Source: Bacteroidales bacterium
GTDB lineage: Bacteria; Bacteroidota; Bacteroidia; Bacteroidales; BM520
Length of the DNA: 64,000 bases
Direction of reading: 5' to 3'
Assembly: GCA_031276035.1 (NCBI GenBank)
Contig: JAISNV010000035.1
Coordinates: 1-64,000 of the forward strand
Part shown: positions 34,593 to 45,109 of the stretch, in pieces
Position numbering within the stretch: the first letter of the stretch is position 1
Layout of the letters: every line of letters starts with the position of its first letter
The notes under the pieces: generated by a model
The model's database searches: none
What the model saw: only the letters and a program-made list of their open reading frames with translations
What the model was told of the DNA's origin: nothing
Position numbers and translations under genes: made by a program

Positions 34593-36788
34593 ATGACAGA
34601 TATGAAGCAATATTCTCTTCATGAATTATTGAAGAAAGTATTCGGGTTCGATAGTTTCAAAGGAGATCAGGAAGCCATAATCCAAAGTGTTTTGGACGGC
34701 CAGGATACCTTTGTAATTATGCCGACAGGTAGTGGTAAGTCTATGTGCTATCAATTACCGGGTATTATAAGTGAAGGCACTGCAATAATTATTTCCCCTC
34801 TGATTGCGTTAATGAAAAATCAAGTTGATGCGATTCGGAATTTCGGACAGGAAAAAAGTATTGCGCATGTTCTTAATTCATCATTAACTCGTGCCGAATC
34901 GCTTCAAGTAAGAGAAGATGTTCTTATGGGCAAGACAAAGTTATTGTATGTTGCCCCTGAGTCACTTACTAAAGAAGAAAAAATATCTTTCTTCAAAAAA
35001 GTGAACATATCTTTCTATGCAATTGATGAAGCTCATTGTATATCTGAATGGGGACACGATTTTCGCCCTGAATATAGAAGAATACGCCCAATAGTTGATG
35101 CCATAGGACAAAAAGTTCCGATAATAGCTTTAACAGCTACCGCAACGCCTAAGGTTCAGCAAGATATACAAAAGAATTTAGGTATGATGGATGCTAACCT
35201 TTTTAAAACGTCCTTCAATAGACCAAATTTATATTATGAAGTACGTCCTAAAACCAAGGATGTCGTAAAAGAAGTTATTAAATATATTAAAAGTAATCAA
35301 GGCAAATCCGGAATAATATATTGCCTTAGTAGAAAAAAAGTAGAAGAAATTGCCGAAGTACTTACTGTGAATAATATCAGAGCTTTACCTTATCATGCAG
35401 GTCTTGATTCTACAACCAGAAAAAGAAATCAAGATATGTTCCTCATGGAAGAGGTTGATGTTATTGTTGCTACTATTGCTTTCGGTATGGGTATAGATAA
35501 ACCCGATGTTAGATTCGTTATTCATTATGATATACCAAAAAGTTTAGAAGGTTATTATCAGGAAACCGGAAGAGCCGGAAGAGACGACGGTGAAGGAAAC
35601 TGTATAGCTTTTTATTCTTATGACGATATTTTGAAATTAGAAAAATTTATGGCTAAAAAATCTGTTGCTGAAAAGGAAATATCAGCACAATTGTTACAAG
35701 AAACTATTGCTTACGCTGATTCTGCAATATGTAGGAGAAAACAATTACTCCATTATTTCGGAGAAAATTATAAACAAGATAATTGTCATAATTGTGATAA
35801 TTGTATTAAACCTAAAGAAACATACGATGCTCAGGATGATCTGGTACTTGTACTTGAAACCGTACAGGAAGTTAAAGGTCAATTTAAAGAGAATCATATT
35901 CTTAACATTATTCTGGGAGAAAACAATACTACAATAAAACAATGTAAACATAATAAGTTGCCGATGTTCGGTAAAGGTTCATCAAATAGTGAAAAATACT
36001 GGCTTAATGTGATCAGGCATGCTTTAGTGGGAAATTTTATCTCTAAAGATATTGAAAATTACGGTTTGCTAAAATTGAGCGAAAAAGGTGCCGAGTTTTT
36101 GGAAGAACCATATTCTGTTATGTTTACCAGAGAACCTGAAGATGATGAAGAAAATGAAGATATGATTTCTTCGGGCGAGCATAAGACAAGTTCTTGCGAT
36201 AAAGTACTTTTCTCCTTGCTGAAAAATTTAAGAAAAGATATTTCCAAGAAAGAAAATCTTCCGCCCTTTGTGATTTTCCAAGATCCATCATTGGAAGATA
36301 TGGCTATCCAGTATCCTATTTCAATGTCGGAGTTGACAAATATTACCGGCGTTGGTCAGGGCAAAGCCGCTAAATACGGAAAACCGTTCTTGGATTTAAT
36401 TAAGGTATATGTCGAAGAAAATGATATTATTCGCCCTAACGACATGGTTGTCAAGTCTGTGGTCAATAAATCGGGATTGAAAGTATATATTATTCAAAGT
36501 ATTGATAGAAAAATCGATCTTGAAGATATTGCATATACTAAAGGTATAGAACTGGACGAACTTATCACGGAAATGGAAAGTATTGTTGCTTCGGGAACAA
36601 AACTTAATATTAATTATTATATTGACGAAAATATTGAACCCGAACATCAGGAAGAGATTATTGATTATTTCAGCGATGCAAGTACGGATTCGATAGAAGC
36701 TGCCCATGTTGCTCTCGGCGAGGATGAATATTCGGAAGAAGAAATACGTCTGATGAGATTGAAATATATTTCTGAAGTCGGAAATTAA
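34593..36788 (+). CDS. recQ: ATP-dependent DNA helicase RecQ
   Basis: RecQ is a 3'-5' DNA helicase for recombination and fork repair. The 731-residue protein has Walker A MPTGSGKSMCYQLP near residue 43 and the DEAH box DEAHCISEWGHDFRPEY near 144. It has helicase motif III TATATPKV and motif VI GYYQETGRAGRDDGEGNC. A zinc subdomain (CRRKQLLHYFGE...CHNCDNC), a winged helix and an HRDC domain (near 560-620, FQDPSLEDMAIQYP) follow. The C-terminal extension of about 100 residues after HRDC is typical of Bacteroidota RecQ. It is followed 8 bases later by a small DUF4296 lipoprotein gene. Confidence 0.96.
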   Translation: MTDMKQYSLHELLKKVFGFDSFKGDQEAIIQSVLDGQDTFVIMPTGSGKSMCYQLPGIISEGTAIIISPLIALMKNQVDAIRNFGQEKSIAHVLNSSLTRAESLQVREDVLMGKTKLLYVAPESLTKEEKISFFKKVNISFYAIDEAHCISEWGHDFRPEYRRIRPIVDAIGQKVPIIALTATATPKVQQDIQKNLGMMDANLFKTSFNRPNLYYEVRPKTKDVVKEVIKYIKSNQGKSGIIYCLSRKKVEEIAEVLTVNNIRALPYHAGLDSTTRKRNQDMFLMEEVDVIVATIAFGMGIDKPDVRFVIHYDIPKSLEGYYQETGRAGRDDGEGNCIAFYSYDDILKLEKFMAKKSVAEKEISAQLLQETIAYADSAICRRKQLLHYFGENYKQDNCHNCDNCIKPKETYDAQDDLVLVLETVQEVKGQFKENHILNIILGENNTTIKQCKHNKLPMFGKGSSNSEKYWLNVIRHALVGNFISKDIENYGLLKLSEKGAEFLEEPYSVMFTREPEDDEENEDMISSGEHKTSSCDKVLFSLLKNLRKDISKKENLPPFVIFQDPSLEDMAIQYPISMSELTNITGVGQGKAAKYGKPFLDLIKVYVEENDIIRPNDMVVKSVVNKSGLKVYIIQSIDRKIDLEDIAYTKGIELDELITEMESIVASGTKLNINYYIDENIEPEHQEEIIDYFSDASTDSIEAAHVALGEDEYSEEEIRLMRLKYISEVGN

Positions 36789-36796
36789 TTTCTTAA

Positions 36797-37189
36797 ATGA
36801 AAAAATATTTTAATTATATACCAATACTTTGTATTGCAATAATTTTATTTGTGGGTTCTTGTAAAAGAACAAAAGTTCCGAATTATGTAATGGCAAAAGA
36901 TTCCTTAATTAATATACTTATTGATTTTCATATCATTGAAGGAATTATCGCCTATGAAAATACAAACCAGCCTAATACTGCAAAATATGCTACAAAGTAT
37001 TTCAATTGCTATTTCGAACTAAATAATATTGATAAAGCCCGTTATGATACGAGCTTATGGTATTATTACCGAGACCCTATTGATATTGGTAATAAAGTCA
37101 ATGATGATATTGTAAATAGATTATCAATTATTGAAGCTGAAATAGATAAAATGATTATGACTGAGAAAAAGGTGCAGGATGGGAATTGA
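36797..37189 (+). CDS. DUF4296 lipoprotein
   Basis: This 130-residue protein starts with a lipoprotein signal ending FVGSC, lipidated at Cys22. The body has the DUF4296 pattern: a MAKDSLINILIDFHIIEGIIAY helix and FNCYFELNNIDKARYDTSLWYYYRDP. Helix-rich DUF4296 proteins are restricted to Bacteroidota and have no known activity. It follows recQ by 8 bases and is probably on its transcript, but no functional link is known. It converges with deoC. Confidence 0.82.
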   Translation: MKKYFNYIPILCIAIILFVGSCKRTKVPNYVMAKDSLINILIDFHIIEGIIAYENTNQPNTAKYATKYFNCYFELNNIDKARYDTSLWYYYRDPIDIGNKVNDDIVNRLSIIEAEIDKMIMTEKKVQDGN

Positions 37190-37249
37190 AATAATATTAA
37201 GAGAATATTTATTTTTAATAAGATTTGAAAATCCGAAACACGGAATTCC

Positions 37250-37957
37250 TTATATATTATCCACTAATCTGCTTGCACCGATCCTAAACAAATCTGGAGT
37301 TAACCATTCTTCTCCGAGAATTTCTTTAATAAGGTTTATATAGCCGATGGCTTCTTCGTAAGTTGAAATGCCGCCCGCTGCTTTAAATCCGATTTTTATT
37401 CCGGTTTTATCGTAATACTTTTTAATTGTTTCAAGGATATAAGTTGACGTCCCAATTGTTGCAGCCGGACTGATTTTGCCTGTGGAAGTTTTTACAAAAT
37501 CCGAACCGCCTTCAATAGCCAGTTCAGAAGCAATAATAATATTCTCTTTTGTTTTCAATGCACCTGTCTCAATAATACATTTTAATTTTGCAGAACCGCA
37601 GGCTTTTTTTATTGCTTTTATTTCAGATAATACTTCGGCTATTTTTCCTTCAAGTAACTTACCGACAGAGATTACCATATCAATTTCGTCGGCACCGGAG
37701 TTTACAGCATATTCAACTTCAGCAGTTTTTATTTCGATAAATGATTGAGCCGAAGGGAAGCATCCTGCAACCGAAGCCGATTTGATGCCGCTGCCGGATA
37801 ATAATTGCTTTGTTAATTTAACAAAGTTCGGATATGTGCAAACTGCGGCAACTTTCTTATCGAGCGCCTTATTGCATAATCTGCGAATCACTTCGTCATT
37901 ATCATCAATACTTAATGTTGTAAGATCAACAAAATGCAAAATCTCTTTTCGATCCAT
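37250..37957 (-). CDS. deoC: Deoxyribose-phosphate aldolase
   Basis: DeoC reversibly splits 2-deoxyribose 5-phosphate into glyceraldehyde 3-phosphate and acetaldehyde, feeding DNA sugar into glycolysis. The 235-residue class I aldolase has the helper motif AVCTYPNFV and the DEIDMVISVGKLL strand. It also has LKCIIETGAL, the Schiff-base lysine in SDFVKTSTGK, and the phosphate loop KAAGGIST. It is the last gene of the minus-strand operon, starting 5 bases after the kdsD stop, well away from any other nucleoside-salvage gene. This is an unusual place for deoC. Confidence 0.95.
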   Translation of the reverse strand: MDRKEILHFVDLTTLSIDDNDEVIRRLCNKALDKKVAAVCTYPNFVKLTKQLLSGSGIKSASVAGCFPSAQSFIEIKTAEVEYAVNSGADEIDMVISVGKLLEGKIAEVLSEIKAIKKACGSAKLKCIIETGALKTKENIIIASELAIEGGSDFVKTSTGKISPAATIGTSTYILETIKKYYDKTGIKIGFKAAGGISTYEEAIGYINLIKEILGEEWLTPDLFRIGASRLVDNI

Positions 37958-37962
37958 AATTA

Positions 37963-38931
37963 TTAAATTATACCTTCGCGTAAAATATCATGAATATGAA
38001 TAACACCAATATAACTGTTATCATCATTAACTACCAATAATTGAGTAATCGAATTTTTTCTCATTATTTCCAATGCATTAACAACAAGAACTTCTTCTTT
38101 TACTGTTTTCGGCGCATCGGTCATAATATCATTTGCCTTTATTTTATTGATGTTCGAATATTTAGACATCATTCGCCTTAAATCACCGTCTGTAATTACG
38201 CCTATCAACTTTTTATCATCTAAAACCGCAGTAACACCAAGGCACTTTGAGGAAATTTCGTAAATGATGGTTTTAATATCGTCATTAAGATTTACAACAG
38301 GTTTGTTATTTCTTTTATAAAGATCGGAAACTTTTAAAAATAACTTTTTCCCCAATGCACCGCCGGGATGAACTTTTGCAAAATCATTAGCCGTAAAACC
38401 TCTACATTCCATAAGTGCAACAACAATAGCATCACCGATTACCAATTGTGCGGTACTGCTGGCAGTAGGGGCCAGATTGTTGGGGCAGGCTTCTTTCTGT
38501 ACGTTTGAACAGAGTACGATATCGGATTCTTGTGCCAAATATGAATTTTTGTTTCCCGTTATGCAGATTATTTTATTGGCAGCAGTTTTTAAAAGAGGTA
38601 AAAGTATCTTTATTTCAGGTGTTTCTCCACTGGATGAAATACAAATAATGCAATCTTGCTTGCTAATCATTCCCAAATCACCGTGAATAGCATCGCCGGC
38701 ATGAAGAAATTGTGCGGATGTTCCGGTTGAGTTTAAACTTGAAACTATTTTATTAGCAACAATTCCGCTTTTACCTATTCCGGTAAGAACAACTTTTCCT
38801 TTGGTTTCTAAAATTGTGTGGATTGCTTCAACAAAGTTATCACCAATGTAATTTATCAAATTATTAATAGAATCAGCTTCATGCTTGATTGTGTCGATTG
38901 CAATTTGTTTTATTTCTTCTGTTGATTTCAT
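37963..38931 (-). CDS. kdsD: Arabinose-5-phosphate isomerase, KpsF/GutQ family
   Basis: KdsD interconverts ribulose 5-phosphate and arabinose 5-phosphate, the first step to Kdo for lipopolysaccharide. The 322-residue protein has an N-terminal SIS sugar-isomerase domain (about 40-180: VVLTGIGKSGIVANKIVSSL, TGTSAQFLHAGDAIHGDLG, CISSSGETPEI). A linker (HPGGALGKKL) leads to two CBS domains at about 205-320 ending ITQLLVVNDDNSYIGVIHIHDILR. The length matches the family. It is embedded in the rimP-nusA-infB operon, 21 bases after an rRNA methyltransferase gene and 5 bases before deoC. Confidence 0.92.
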   Translation of the reverse strand: MKSTEEIKQIAIDTIKHEADSINNLINYIGDNFVEAIHTILETKGKVVLTGIGKSGIVANKIVSSLNSTGTSAQFLHAGDAIHGDLGMISKQDCIICISSSGETPEIKILLPLLKTAANKIICITGNKNSYLAQESDIVLCSNVQKEACPNNLAPTASSTAQLVIGDAIVVALMECRGFTANDFAKVHPGGALGKKLFLKVSDLYKRNNKPVVNLNDDIKTIIYEISSKCLGVTAVLDDKKLIGVITDGDLRRMMSKYSNINKIKANDIMTDAPKTVKEEVLVVNALEIMRKNSITQLLVVNDDNSYIGVIHIHDILREGII

Positions 38932-38952
38932 TTTACTAAATTAAATAAAAAA

Positions 38953-40146
38953 TTAATCGGCTAACAGCACCAGACCTTTTAAATATTCGGTTTCGGGATG
39001 AAATATATTAACCGGATGATCCGGAGCCTGATGTAGTTGGTGAACTATTGAAATTTGTTTGCCGGAATCCGTTGCCGCATTGTAAATTGCGGTCAGAAAA
39101 TCAGGTTTTGTTATAACTTGCGAACATGAAAAAGTGAAAAGTAATCCGTTTTTATTTAAATGTTTTAGTGCCGCTGCATTTAACCTCCGATATGCCTTCA
39201 TTGCATTGTTTTTAGCGTCGGAATGTTTGGCAAATGCAGGTGGGTCAAGAATTATTATATCGAATTTTTCTTCATTGTTTTTCAAAAATTCAAAAGCATC
39301 GGCAACAACAGATTGATGATTAGCCTCTTTTCCGAAATTTAATTCGATATTTTTGTTTGCCATATTAATGGCATTTTCGGAAATATCAACAGTTACAACT
39401 TTGTTGGCGTTACCTATTAAAGCTGCAACCGAGAAAGCTCCGGTATATCCGAAAACATTAAGTACACTTTTTCCATTACAAGACTTAGAAAGTATTTCTC
39501 GATTATTTCTTTGATCAAGGAAAAAACCTGTTTTTTGTCCGTTAATCAAATCAAGATAAAACTTCATATTATTCTCGGAAAATATAGTTTCATTAACAGA
39601 GCCGTACAGAAAACCTTCTTTTAGATTATTTTCTTCCGCTTGCTTGATAGTGGCACCACTTTTAGAATAAACGGCAACGATTTCATTTTCTAAAACTTCT
39701 CTAAAGATTTCAGAGAAACAAGGTAGGAGGTTCAACATTCCAACCGAATGAGCTTGCAGAACTACAACACCGTTATAAAAATCCGCAATAAGTCCGGGAA
39801 GAATATCACTTTCTCCATGTATTATTCTGAAAGAATTAGTTTTTTTATTGTCGAAAATATTTAGCGCTTTACGACGGTTGATTGCATTGATAATCTGATT
39901 TTTCCAGAAAGACCTAATGTTTTCTTTATCAATTTTATTGAAAGAAAATATTCTAACGCAAATTGAACCGTCCTGAAAATGTCCTGTAGCAAGATATTTA
40001 CGGTCGGATGAATATACTTCAACTATTTCGCCGTCTTCAAGTTCATTAGAAACGGCATATACTGCTCCCGAAAATATCCAGAGATGTTTCTTTAAGATTG
40101 ATTTCTCTCTACCCGGTTTTAAGATTACTTTTGAGAAATCTGCCAT
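38953..40146 (-). CDS. Class I SAM-dependent rRNA methyltransferase (RlmI-like)
   Basis: This 397-residue protein resembles RlmI/YwbD methyltransferases that make 5-methylcytosine in 23S rRNA. It has an N-terminal PUA domain (KVILKPGREKSILKKHLWIFSGAV ... EIVEVYSSDRKYLATGHFQDGSI). Next comes the motif NGQKTGFFLDQRNNREIL, then the SAM-binding SVLNVFGYTGAFSVAALI and FDIIILDPPAFAKHSD, and a catalytic-cysteine segment LLFTFSCSQ. The target base is inferred from relatives. It lies between infB (20-base gap) and kdsD (21-base gap), so it belongs to the translation operon. Confidence 0.88.
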   Translation of the reverse strand: MADFSKVILKPGREKSILKKHLWIFSGAVYAVSNELEDGEIVEVYSSDRKYLATGHFQDGSICVRIFSFNKIDKENIRSFWKNQIINAINRRKALNIFDNKKTNSFRIIHGESDILPGLIADFYNGVVVLQAHSVGMLNLLPCFSEIFREVLENEIVAVYSKSGATIKQAEENNLKEGFLYGSVNETIFSENNMKFYLDLINGQKTGFFLDQRNNREILSKSCNGKSVLNVFGYTGAFSVAALIGNANKVVTVDISENAINMANKNIELNFGKEANHQSVVADAFEFLKNNEEKFDIIILDPPAFAKHSDAKNNAMKAYRRLNAAALKHLNKNGLLFTFSCSQVITKPDFLTAIYNAATDSGKQISIVHQLHQAPDHPVNIFHPETEYLKGLVLLAD

Positions 40147-40166
40147 ATCTACTTAGTTTAAGGTAA

Positions 40167-43100
40167 TTATAAAGTTCTTTGAATTTTCACTTCTTCAAAT
40201 CCTTCAATAATATCACCAACTTTTATATCGTTAAAATTCTCAATATTCAATCCGCATTCATAGCCGGATTTCACTTCTTTTACATCATCTTTGAAACGTT
40301 TCAAAGAACCGAGATACCCGGTATAAATTACTATACCGTCACGAATTAAGCGAACTCTTGTATTTCTGGTAATTATACCTGTTTGAACCATACATCCGGC
40401 AACCGTACCAACTTTAGAAATCTTATAAACTTCGCGAACTTCAACATTACATGTGATTCTTTCTTCAATTTCAGGAGAAAGCATACCTTGTATAGCATCT
40501 TTAATTTCTTCGATTGCTTTGTAAATAACAGAGTAAGTGCGAATATCAATTTGTTCCTGCTCCGCTAATTTACGTGCATTAACAGACGGGCGCACTTGGA
40601 AACCAACAATAATTGCGTTGGATGCGGAAGCCAACATTATATCCGCTTCATTTATCTGTCCGACAGATTTATGAATAACATTAACCTGAACTTCCGGGTT
40701 ACTGAGTTTCAATAATGAATCTGAGAGAGCTTCGATTGATCCGTCAACATCACCTTTAACAATGATATTAAGCTCTTTAAAGTCGCCTATAGCGATTCTG
40801 CGTCCGATTTCGTCTAGGGTAATATGTTTCTGAGTTCTCAGACCGATTTCACGTTGTAATTGTATTCTTTTGTTAACCAATGCTTTCGCATCATGTTCAT
40901 TTTTGAATACGACGAAATTGTCACCGGCTTGAGGTGCACCGTTTAATCCTAGCATCAGTATAGGTTTTGAAGGGCCGGCATTTTCAATTTTTTGATTTCT
41001 GTCGTTAAACAAAGCTTTTACTTTTCCGTAATGACTTCCTGCTACGACAATATCTCCCTGATGTAAAGTTCCGTCTTGAACGAGCATTTTTGCAATGTAG
41101 CCTCTACCTTTATCCAAAGAAGATTCGATTACAGTACCTTCTGCTCGTTTTGTAGGATTACCTCTCAGATCAAGTAAATCGGCTTCGAGTAAAACTTTTT
41201 CCAAAAGAAGATCAAGGTTAGTACCTTGTTTGGCCGATATTTCCTGACTTTGATATTTTCCGCCCCAATCTTCAACCAATATACGAATAGCAGCAAGTTC
41301 TTCCTTTATTTTTTCAGGATTTGCACTTGGTTTATCCATTTTGTTGATAGCAATAACAATAGGTACATTAGCGGCTTGGGCGTGATTGATAGCTTCAATG
41401 GTTTGAGGCATTACACGGTCGTCGGCGGCAACAACAATAATTGCTATATCTGTTAGTCTGGCACCGCGGGCACGCATAGCAGTAAAAGCTTCATGGCCGG
41501 GAGTATCCAAGAATGTAATACTTCTTCCATTAGCCAAGTGAACTTCATAAGCTCCGATATGCTGTGTTATACCACCGGCTTCACCTGCAATAACATTGGT
41601 TTTTCTAATATTATCAAGTAATGAAGTTTTACCGTGATCCACGTGTCCCATAACAGTAACAACGGGATTACGTGTTAAGCGATCTTCTTCATTCTCATCC
41701 TCATCGTCAGTAATGGTTTCATTAATTTCGGCATCAACGAACTCAATATCATAACCGAATTCGTCTGCAACTACAGTCATTGTTTCAGCGTCAAGTCTTT
41801 GATTGATAGAAACAATTACACCCAAATTAAGACAGGTTTGAATAACTTGCATTACATTAACGCTCATTAAGTTTGCCAATTCATTTACGGTAACAAATTC
41901 CGTAACTTTAAGAGTGGACTTTTCAGCTTCTTTCACTTCCATTTGACGGCGACGCTCTTCTTCTTTAACATCGCGTTTGTCTCTTCTGCGTTTAGCAGCT
42001 TTATTCTTGGTTTTATGCTCTAACTCTTTTAAAGTTTCGCTAACTTGTTTTTGAATTTCTTCATCGGAAATAGCTACTTTTTTAAAGTCTTTTTTCTTTT
42101 TCGACTTTTTGTTCTTGTCTTTATCTTTATTGGTCTGATCGTTATTTTTATTTTCTTTTTGAGGTTTTTCGAGAGTATTTGCTTTATTAGGATTAACAAA
42201 ATCGGTGCTTTCCTTTTTTATTCTCTTACGTTTTTTCTTTTTATTAGCATTGCTATCTCCATCGGATTTACTTTCTTTAGGCTTCTCAACAGGAAGTTCT
42301 ACTTTTCCGATAATTTTAGGACCGGCAAGTTTAGGAACTCTAATACCGAATATTTCAGGTTTGGTTTCTCCATCGGTAGTTTTTTGTTCTTTAGCTTCCG
42401 AAGTTTCTTTCTTATCAGCAGCCTTTTCTTCAGGTTTTGGAGTTTCAATAGGTTTTTCTGTTTCAACTTTTGAAGTTTCCTGTTTTATTTCTTTCTCGGA
42501 TGAAGGTTTTGTATTTTCCTCAATCTTTTTTGGTTCAACTTTTTCTTGAACTTTTGTTTCTTCTTTGATAGGAATTTTTTCAGAATCAGTTGGTTTTATA
42601 TCTTTTTTAACAGTGGTAACCTCAGGTTTTTCTTCCTTTTTTATGGAGTCTGGTTTCTTATTTTTAGTTTCAGTTTTTTCTTCGGGTTTTTTCTTTTTTC
42701 CTCCGGCATTAATGCTGTCTAAGTCTATTTTGCCAACGATTGTAGGAGAAACAGTTTTTTCAGGACCTAAATGAAGAATGTCATTATCAACTTGTTTTTT
42801 ATTAGAAGAATCTTCTTTCTTTACAGTTTTTTCAGTATCGGCAGTTGTTTTGGCAGTAGGTTTTTGTTCTTCTGTAGCAGGTTTAGTTGTTTCTGTTTCT
42901 GGGGTTTTCTTTTCTTCAGTTTTTGTTGCTGGAGTTTTTTCTGCGCTCGTACTTGTTTTTGAGGCAGTAGGTTTAACGGTACCTATAGTAGTATCCTTAA
43001 TGATGTATTCGGGTTTTTCAACATCATCATCTTTTTTATCCTCAATCTTCTCAGTTTTTTCAAGAGGTTCAGCATTTTGCGCTTTTTTAAACGATAAAGT

Positions 43101-43307
43101 TATTTTATCGGATTCCGCCTTCATATTTTTATCACCTTGAAATTCACTGGCTACCAATTTAAACATAGCCTCATCCAATTTTGAAGTTGGTCCAAAATCA
43201 TCTTTATACCCCTTTTTCTTAAGAAATTCAATGATGGTGTTTATCCCAACATTGAATTCTTTTGCTACTTTACTTATTCTTCTAACTGCTTGTGTTTCTT
43301 CTGCCAT
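40167..43307 (-). CDS. infB: Translation initiation factor IF-2
   Basis: IF-2 is the GTPase that brings initiator tRNA to the small ribosomal subunit. The 1046-residue protein has an N-terminal IF2_N domain (about 1-55: [26 protein letters not shown]). A long low-complexity Lys/Glu/Thr-rich linker (about 75-440) follows, and then a second IF2_N-like domain. The G domain starts near residue 550 ([17 protein letters not shown]), with [21 protein letters not shown] and AINKMDKP. The C-terminal beta-barrel domains end [19 protein letters not shown]. The linker makes it longer than E. coli IF-2 (890), a common feature in Bacteroidota. It follows nusA by 12 bases. Confidence 0.97.
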   Translation of the reverse strand: MAEETQAVRRISKVAKEFNVGINTIIEFLKKKGYKDDFGPTSKLDEAMFKLVASEFQGDKNMKAESDKITLSFKKAQNAEPLEKTEKIEDKKDDDVEKPEYIIKDTTIGTVKPTASKTSTSAEKTPATKTEEKKTPETETTKPATEEQKPTAKTTADTEKTVKKEDSSNKKQVDNDILHLGPEKTVSPTIVGKIDLDSINAGGKKKKPEEKTETKNKKPDSIKKEEKPEVTTVKKDIKPTDSEKIPIKEETKVQEKVEPKKIEENTKPSSEKEIKQETSKVETEKPIETPKPEEKAADKKETSEAKEQKTTDGETKPEIFGIRVPKLAGPKIIGKVELPVEKPKESKSDGDSNANKKKKRKRIKKESTDFVNPNKANTLEKPQKENKNNDQTNKDKDKNKKSKKKKDFKKVAISDEEIQKQVSETLKELEHKTKNKAAKRRRDKRDVKEEERRRQMEVKEAEKSTLKVTEFVTVNELANLMSVNVMQVIQTCLNLGVIVSINQRLDAETMTVVADEFGYDIEFVDAEINETITDDEDENEEDRLTRNPVVTVMGHVDHGKTSLLDNIRKTNVIAGEAGGITQHIGAYEVHLANGRSITFLDTPGHEAFTAMRARGARLTDIAIIVVAADDRVMPQTIEAINHAQAANVPIVIAINKMDKPSANPEKIKEELAAIRILVEDWGGKYQSQEISAKQGTNLDLLLEKVLLEADLLDLRGNPTKRAEGTVIESSLDKGRGYIAKMLVQDGTLHQGDIVVAGSHYGKVKALFNDRNQKIENAGPSKPILMLGLNGAPQAGDNFVVFKNEHDAKALVNKRIQLQREIGLRTQKHITLDEIGRRIAIGDFKELNIIVKGDVDGSIEALSDSLLKLSNPEVQVNVIHKSVGQINEADIMLASASNAIIVGFQVRPSVNARKLAEQEQIDIRTYSVIYKAIEEIKDAIQGMLSPEIEERITCNVEVREVYKISKVGTVAGCMVQTGIITRNTRVRLIRDGIVIYTGYLGSLKRFKDDVKEVKSGYECGLNIENFNDIKVGDIIEGFEEVKIQRTL

Positions 43308-43319
43308 GTTTTTATTATT

Positions 43320-44552
43320 TTATTCTTCAAATTCTGCTTCGAGGATTTTTAAAACATCCTTAATTGTTTCTTCTTCTAAATCAGTACGTTTCAATAAATC
43401 GTCAAAACTCAATTCCATTACACTACGAGCCGTATCGCAACCTATACCTTTAAGAACATCAATAACCCACGGTTCAATCTCATCGGTAAATAAATCAAGA
43501 TTAACATCGTCTATATCGGTTTCTCTATAGACATCAATATCATAACCTGTAAGTTTACTTGCAAGTTTAATATTGTAACCGTTTTTACCGATTGCATAAA
43601 AAACTTGGTCGGGATCCATATAGACATCAGCTTTTTTGGTGTCATTATGAATTATAACCGAAGAAATTTTCGCAGGGCTTAAAGCTCTGGTGATGAAGAG
43701 AGTCGGATTTGTGGTGAAATTTATCACATCAATATTTTCGCTTTTTAATTCGCGAACGATAACGTGAATTCGCGAACCTTTCATCCCGACGCAAGCTCCG
43801 ACAGGGTCAATGCGGTCGTCGTACGATTCAACTGCAATTTTCGCACGTTTTCCGGGAATTCTAACAATTTTCTTAATAGTAATCAAACCGTCGAAAACTT
43901 CCGGAACTTCGGCTTCGAACAAACGTTCGAGAAATACGGGTGATGTTCTTGATAATATGATGTGAGGAATGTTATTTCTTAATTCAACTCTTGAAACTAC
44001 TGCGCGTATTATATCTCCTTTGTGATAATAATCTTCGGGAATTTGTTCAGACTTAGGAAGTAATAATTCTATGCCTTCATCGTCTAAAATGAGCATTTCT
44101 TTTTTCCATACTTGATAAACTTCGCCGGTAACAATTTCTCCTACTTTATCAACATATTTTTTATAAATGCTGTTTTTCTCATATTCTTGTACCTTTGCAC
44201 TTAAACTCTGGCGAATAGCCAAAATGTCGCGTCTTCCGAAATCCTCAATCCCAATGCTTTCAACAAAATCTTCACCGACTTCATAGTCCGGTTCTGTTTT
44301 AATTGCTTCGGAATATGCAATCTGGAGGTTAGGATCTTCAACATCTTTGTCATCAACAATAAGTCTGGTTCTCCAAATTTCAAAATCACCGCGATTAACA
44401 TTAACAATAACGTCAATATTCTCGTCGGTGCCGTATTTTTTTACTAACATGCTTCTGAAAACATCTTCCAGAATTCTCATCATAGTAGTTCTGTCAATGT
44501 TTTTAAACTCCTGAAATTCGGAAAACGATTCAACTAAATTAATACTTTCCAT
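43320..44552 (-). CDS. nusA: Transcription termination/antitermination protein NusA
   Basis: NusA binds RNA polymerase and modulates pausing, termination and antitermination. The 410-residue protein has an N-terminal RNAP-binding domain (about 1-130), an S1 domain (about 140-205: GEIVTGEVYQVWKKEMLIL), and KH1/KH2 domains (GACVGMKGSRIHVIVRELKSENIDVI and FYAIGKNGYNIKLASKLTGYDI). The C-terminal segment (about 360-410) has a helix-hairpin-helix appearance. It is shorter than E. coli NusA (495), lacking the second acidic repeat. It sits 12 bases after rimP and 12 before infB; a terminator-like hairpin in the operon leader offers a route for autoregulation. Confidence 0.95.
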   Translation of the reverse strand: MESINLVESFSEFQEFKNIDRTTMMRILEDVFRSMLVKKYGTDENIDVIVNVNRGDFEIWRTRLIVDDKDVEDPNLQIAYSEAIKTEPDYEVGEDFVESIGIEDFGRRDILAIRQSLSAKVQEYEKNSIYKKYVDKVGEIVTGEVYQVWKKEMLILDDEGIELLLPKSEQIPEDYYHKGDIIRAVVSRVELRNNIPHIILSRTSPVFLERLFEAEVPEVFDGLITIKKIVRIPGKRAKIAVESYDDRIDPVGACVGMKGSRIHVIVRELKSENIDVINFTTNPTLFITRALSPAKISSVIIHNDTKKADVYMDPDQVFYAIGKNGYNIKLASKLTGYDIDVYRETDIDDVNLDLFTDEIEPWVIDVLKGIGCDTARSVMELSFDDLLKRTDLEEETIKDVLKILEAEFEE

Positions 44553-44564
44553 TTTTTATTAGAA

Positions 44565-45035
44565 TTATTTAAAATCAAAAAATAACTTTGCGTTTTTTAT
44601 ATCATTAAAATTGATAGAAATGTCTTCCTCAGCCTTAATTTTAGGTTTCATTCCTTTTTTCACATTTGATAATGTTTGTTTTGTAAGAATAATACCATCT
44701 TCGGAAACATTTTTGAGAATACCTTTTAAAGGTTTGTTATCTGCAAATGTTACAATAATTTCTTTACCTATGTTTTTCTTATACTGCCTGATGGTTAAAA
44801 ACGCCGATGTAATTCCGGAAGAGCTAACCATTAAATTATAATCTTCTTTTTCACGATCAATATTACCTTCGATATGTCTGCTTAGAGCAACACAATCATC
44901 AATAGTAACAACCGTATCGCTGTCAAGAAATATTTCGATATTATTTGATTCTGAAATCTTTATCTCAACAACAAAAATATCCGAATCAATAAAAAAATTA
45001 TCAACAAGCTTGTTTATATAAATTTTTTCTATCAT
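44565..45035 (-). CDS. rimP: Ribosome maturation factor RimP
   Basis: RimP helps assemble the 30S subunit. The 156-residue protein has the family pattern IEIFLDSDTVVTIDDCVALSRHIEGNID, then YNLMVSSSGITSAF (the SSPG-type signature, here SSSGI) and ITVxFADNKPLKGILKNV-like sequence (EIIVTFADNKPLKGILKNVSEDGI). The ATG at 45035 (MIEKIYINKLV) was chosen. A frame extension to 45068 would start in the loop of the leader hairpin and add 11 residues unlike the family. It is the first gene of the rimP-nusA-infB-methyltransferase-kdsD-deoC operon. Confidence 0.9.
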   Translation of the reverse strand: MIEKIYINKLVDNFFIDSDIFVVEIKISESNNIEIFLDSDTVVTIDDCVALSRHIEGNIDREKEDYNLMVSSSGITSAFLTIRQYKKNIGKEIIVTFADNKPLKGILKNVSEDGIILTKQTLSNVKKGMKPKIKAEEDISINFNDIKNAKLFFDFK

Positions 45036-45043
45036 AAGTAGAT

Positions 45044-45073
45044 ATAAAAAAGAAGGGGATTTGTGCATCCCCT
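45044..45073 (-). terminator. Terminator-like hairpin in the rimP-nusA-infB leader (attenuator candidate)
   Basis: On the minus strand AGGGGAT (plus 45067-45073) pairs with ATCCCCT (plus 45054-45060) over a 6-base loop, followed by a T-rich run TTCTTTTTT ending about 10 bases before the rimP ATG. The promoter box at 45110-45117 lies upstream, so the hairpin is inside the leader transcript and not the end of rpmE, which has its own terminator at 45361-45394. Confidence 0.6.
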
Positions 45074-45109
45074 CAAAATCAACATCTTAATCATTATAAA
45101 TTTGCGTTG

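Noticed and set aside
37190-37249. AATATT inverted repeat as a terminator between the DUF4296 gene and deoC
   Set aside because: The arms are pure A/T and short; not distinguishable from background.
42045-43140. Plus-strand open frames opposite infB
   Set aside because: They mirror the Lys/Glu/Thr-rich linker of IF-2; composition is Ser/Phe-rich low complexity typical of antisense frames.
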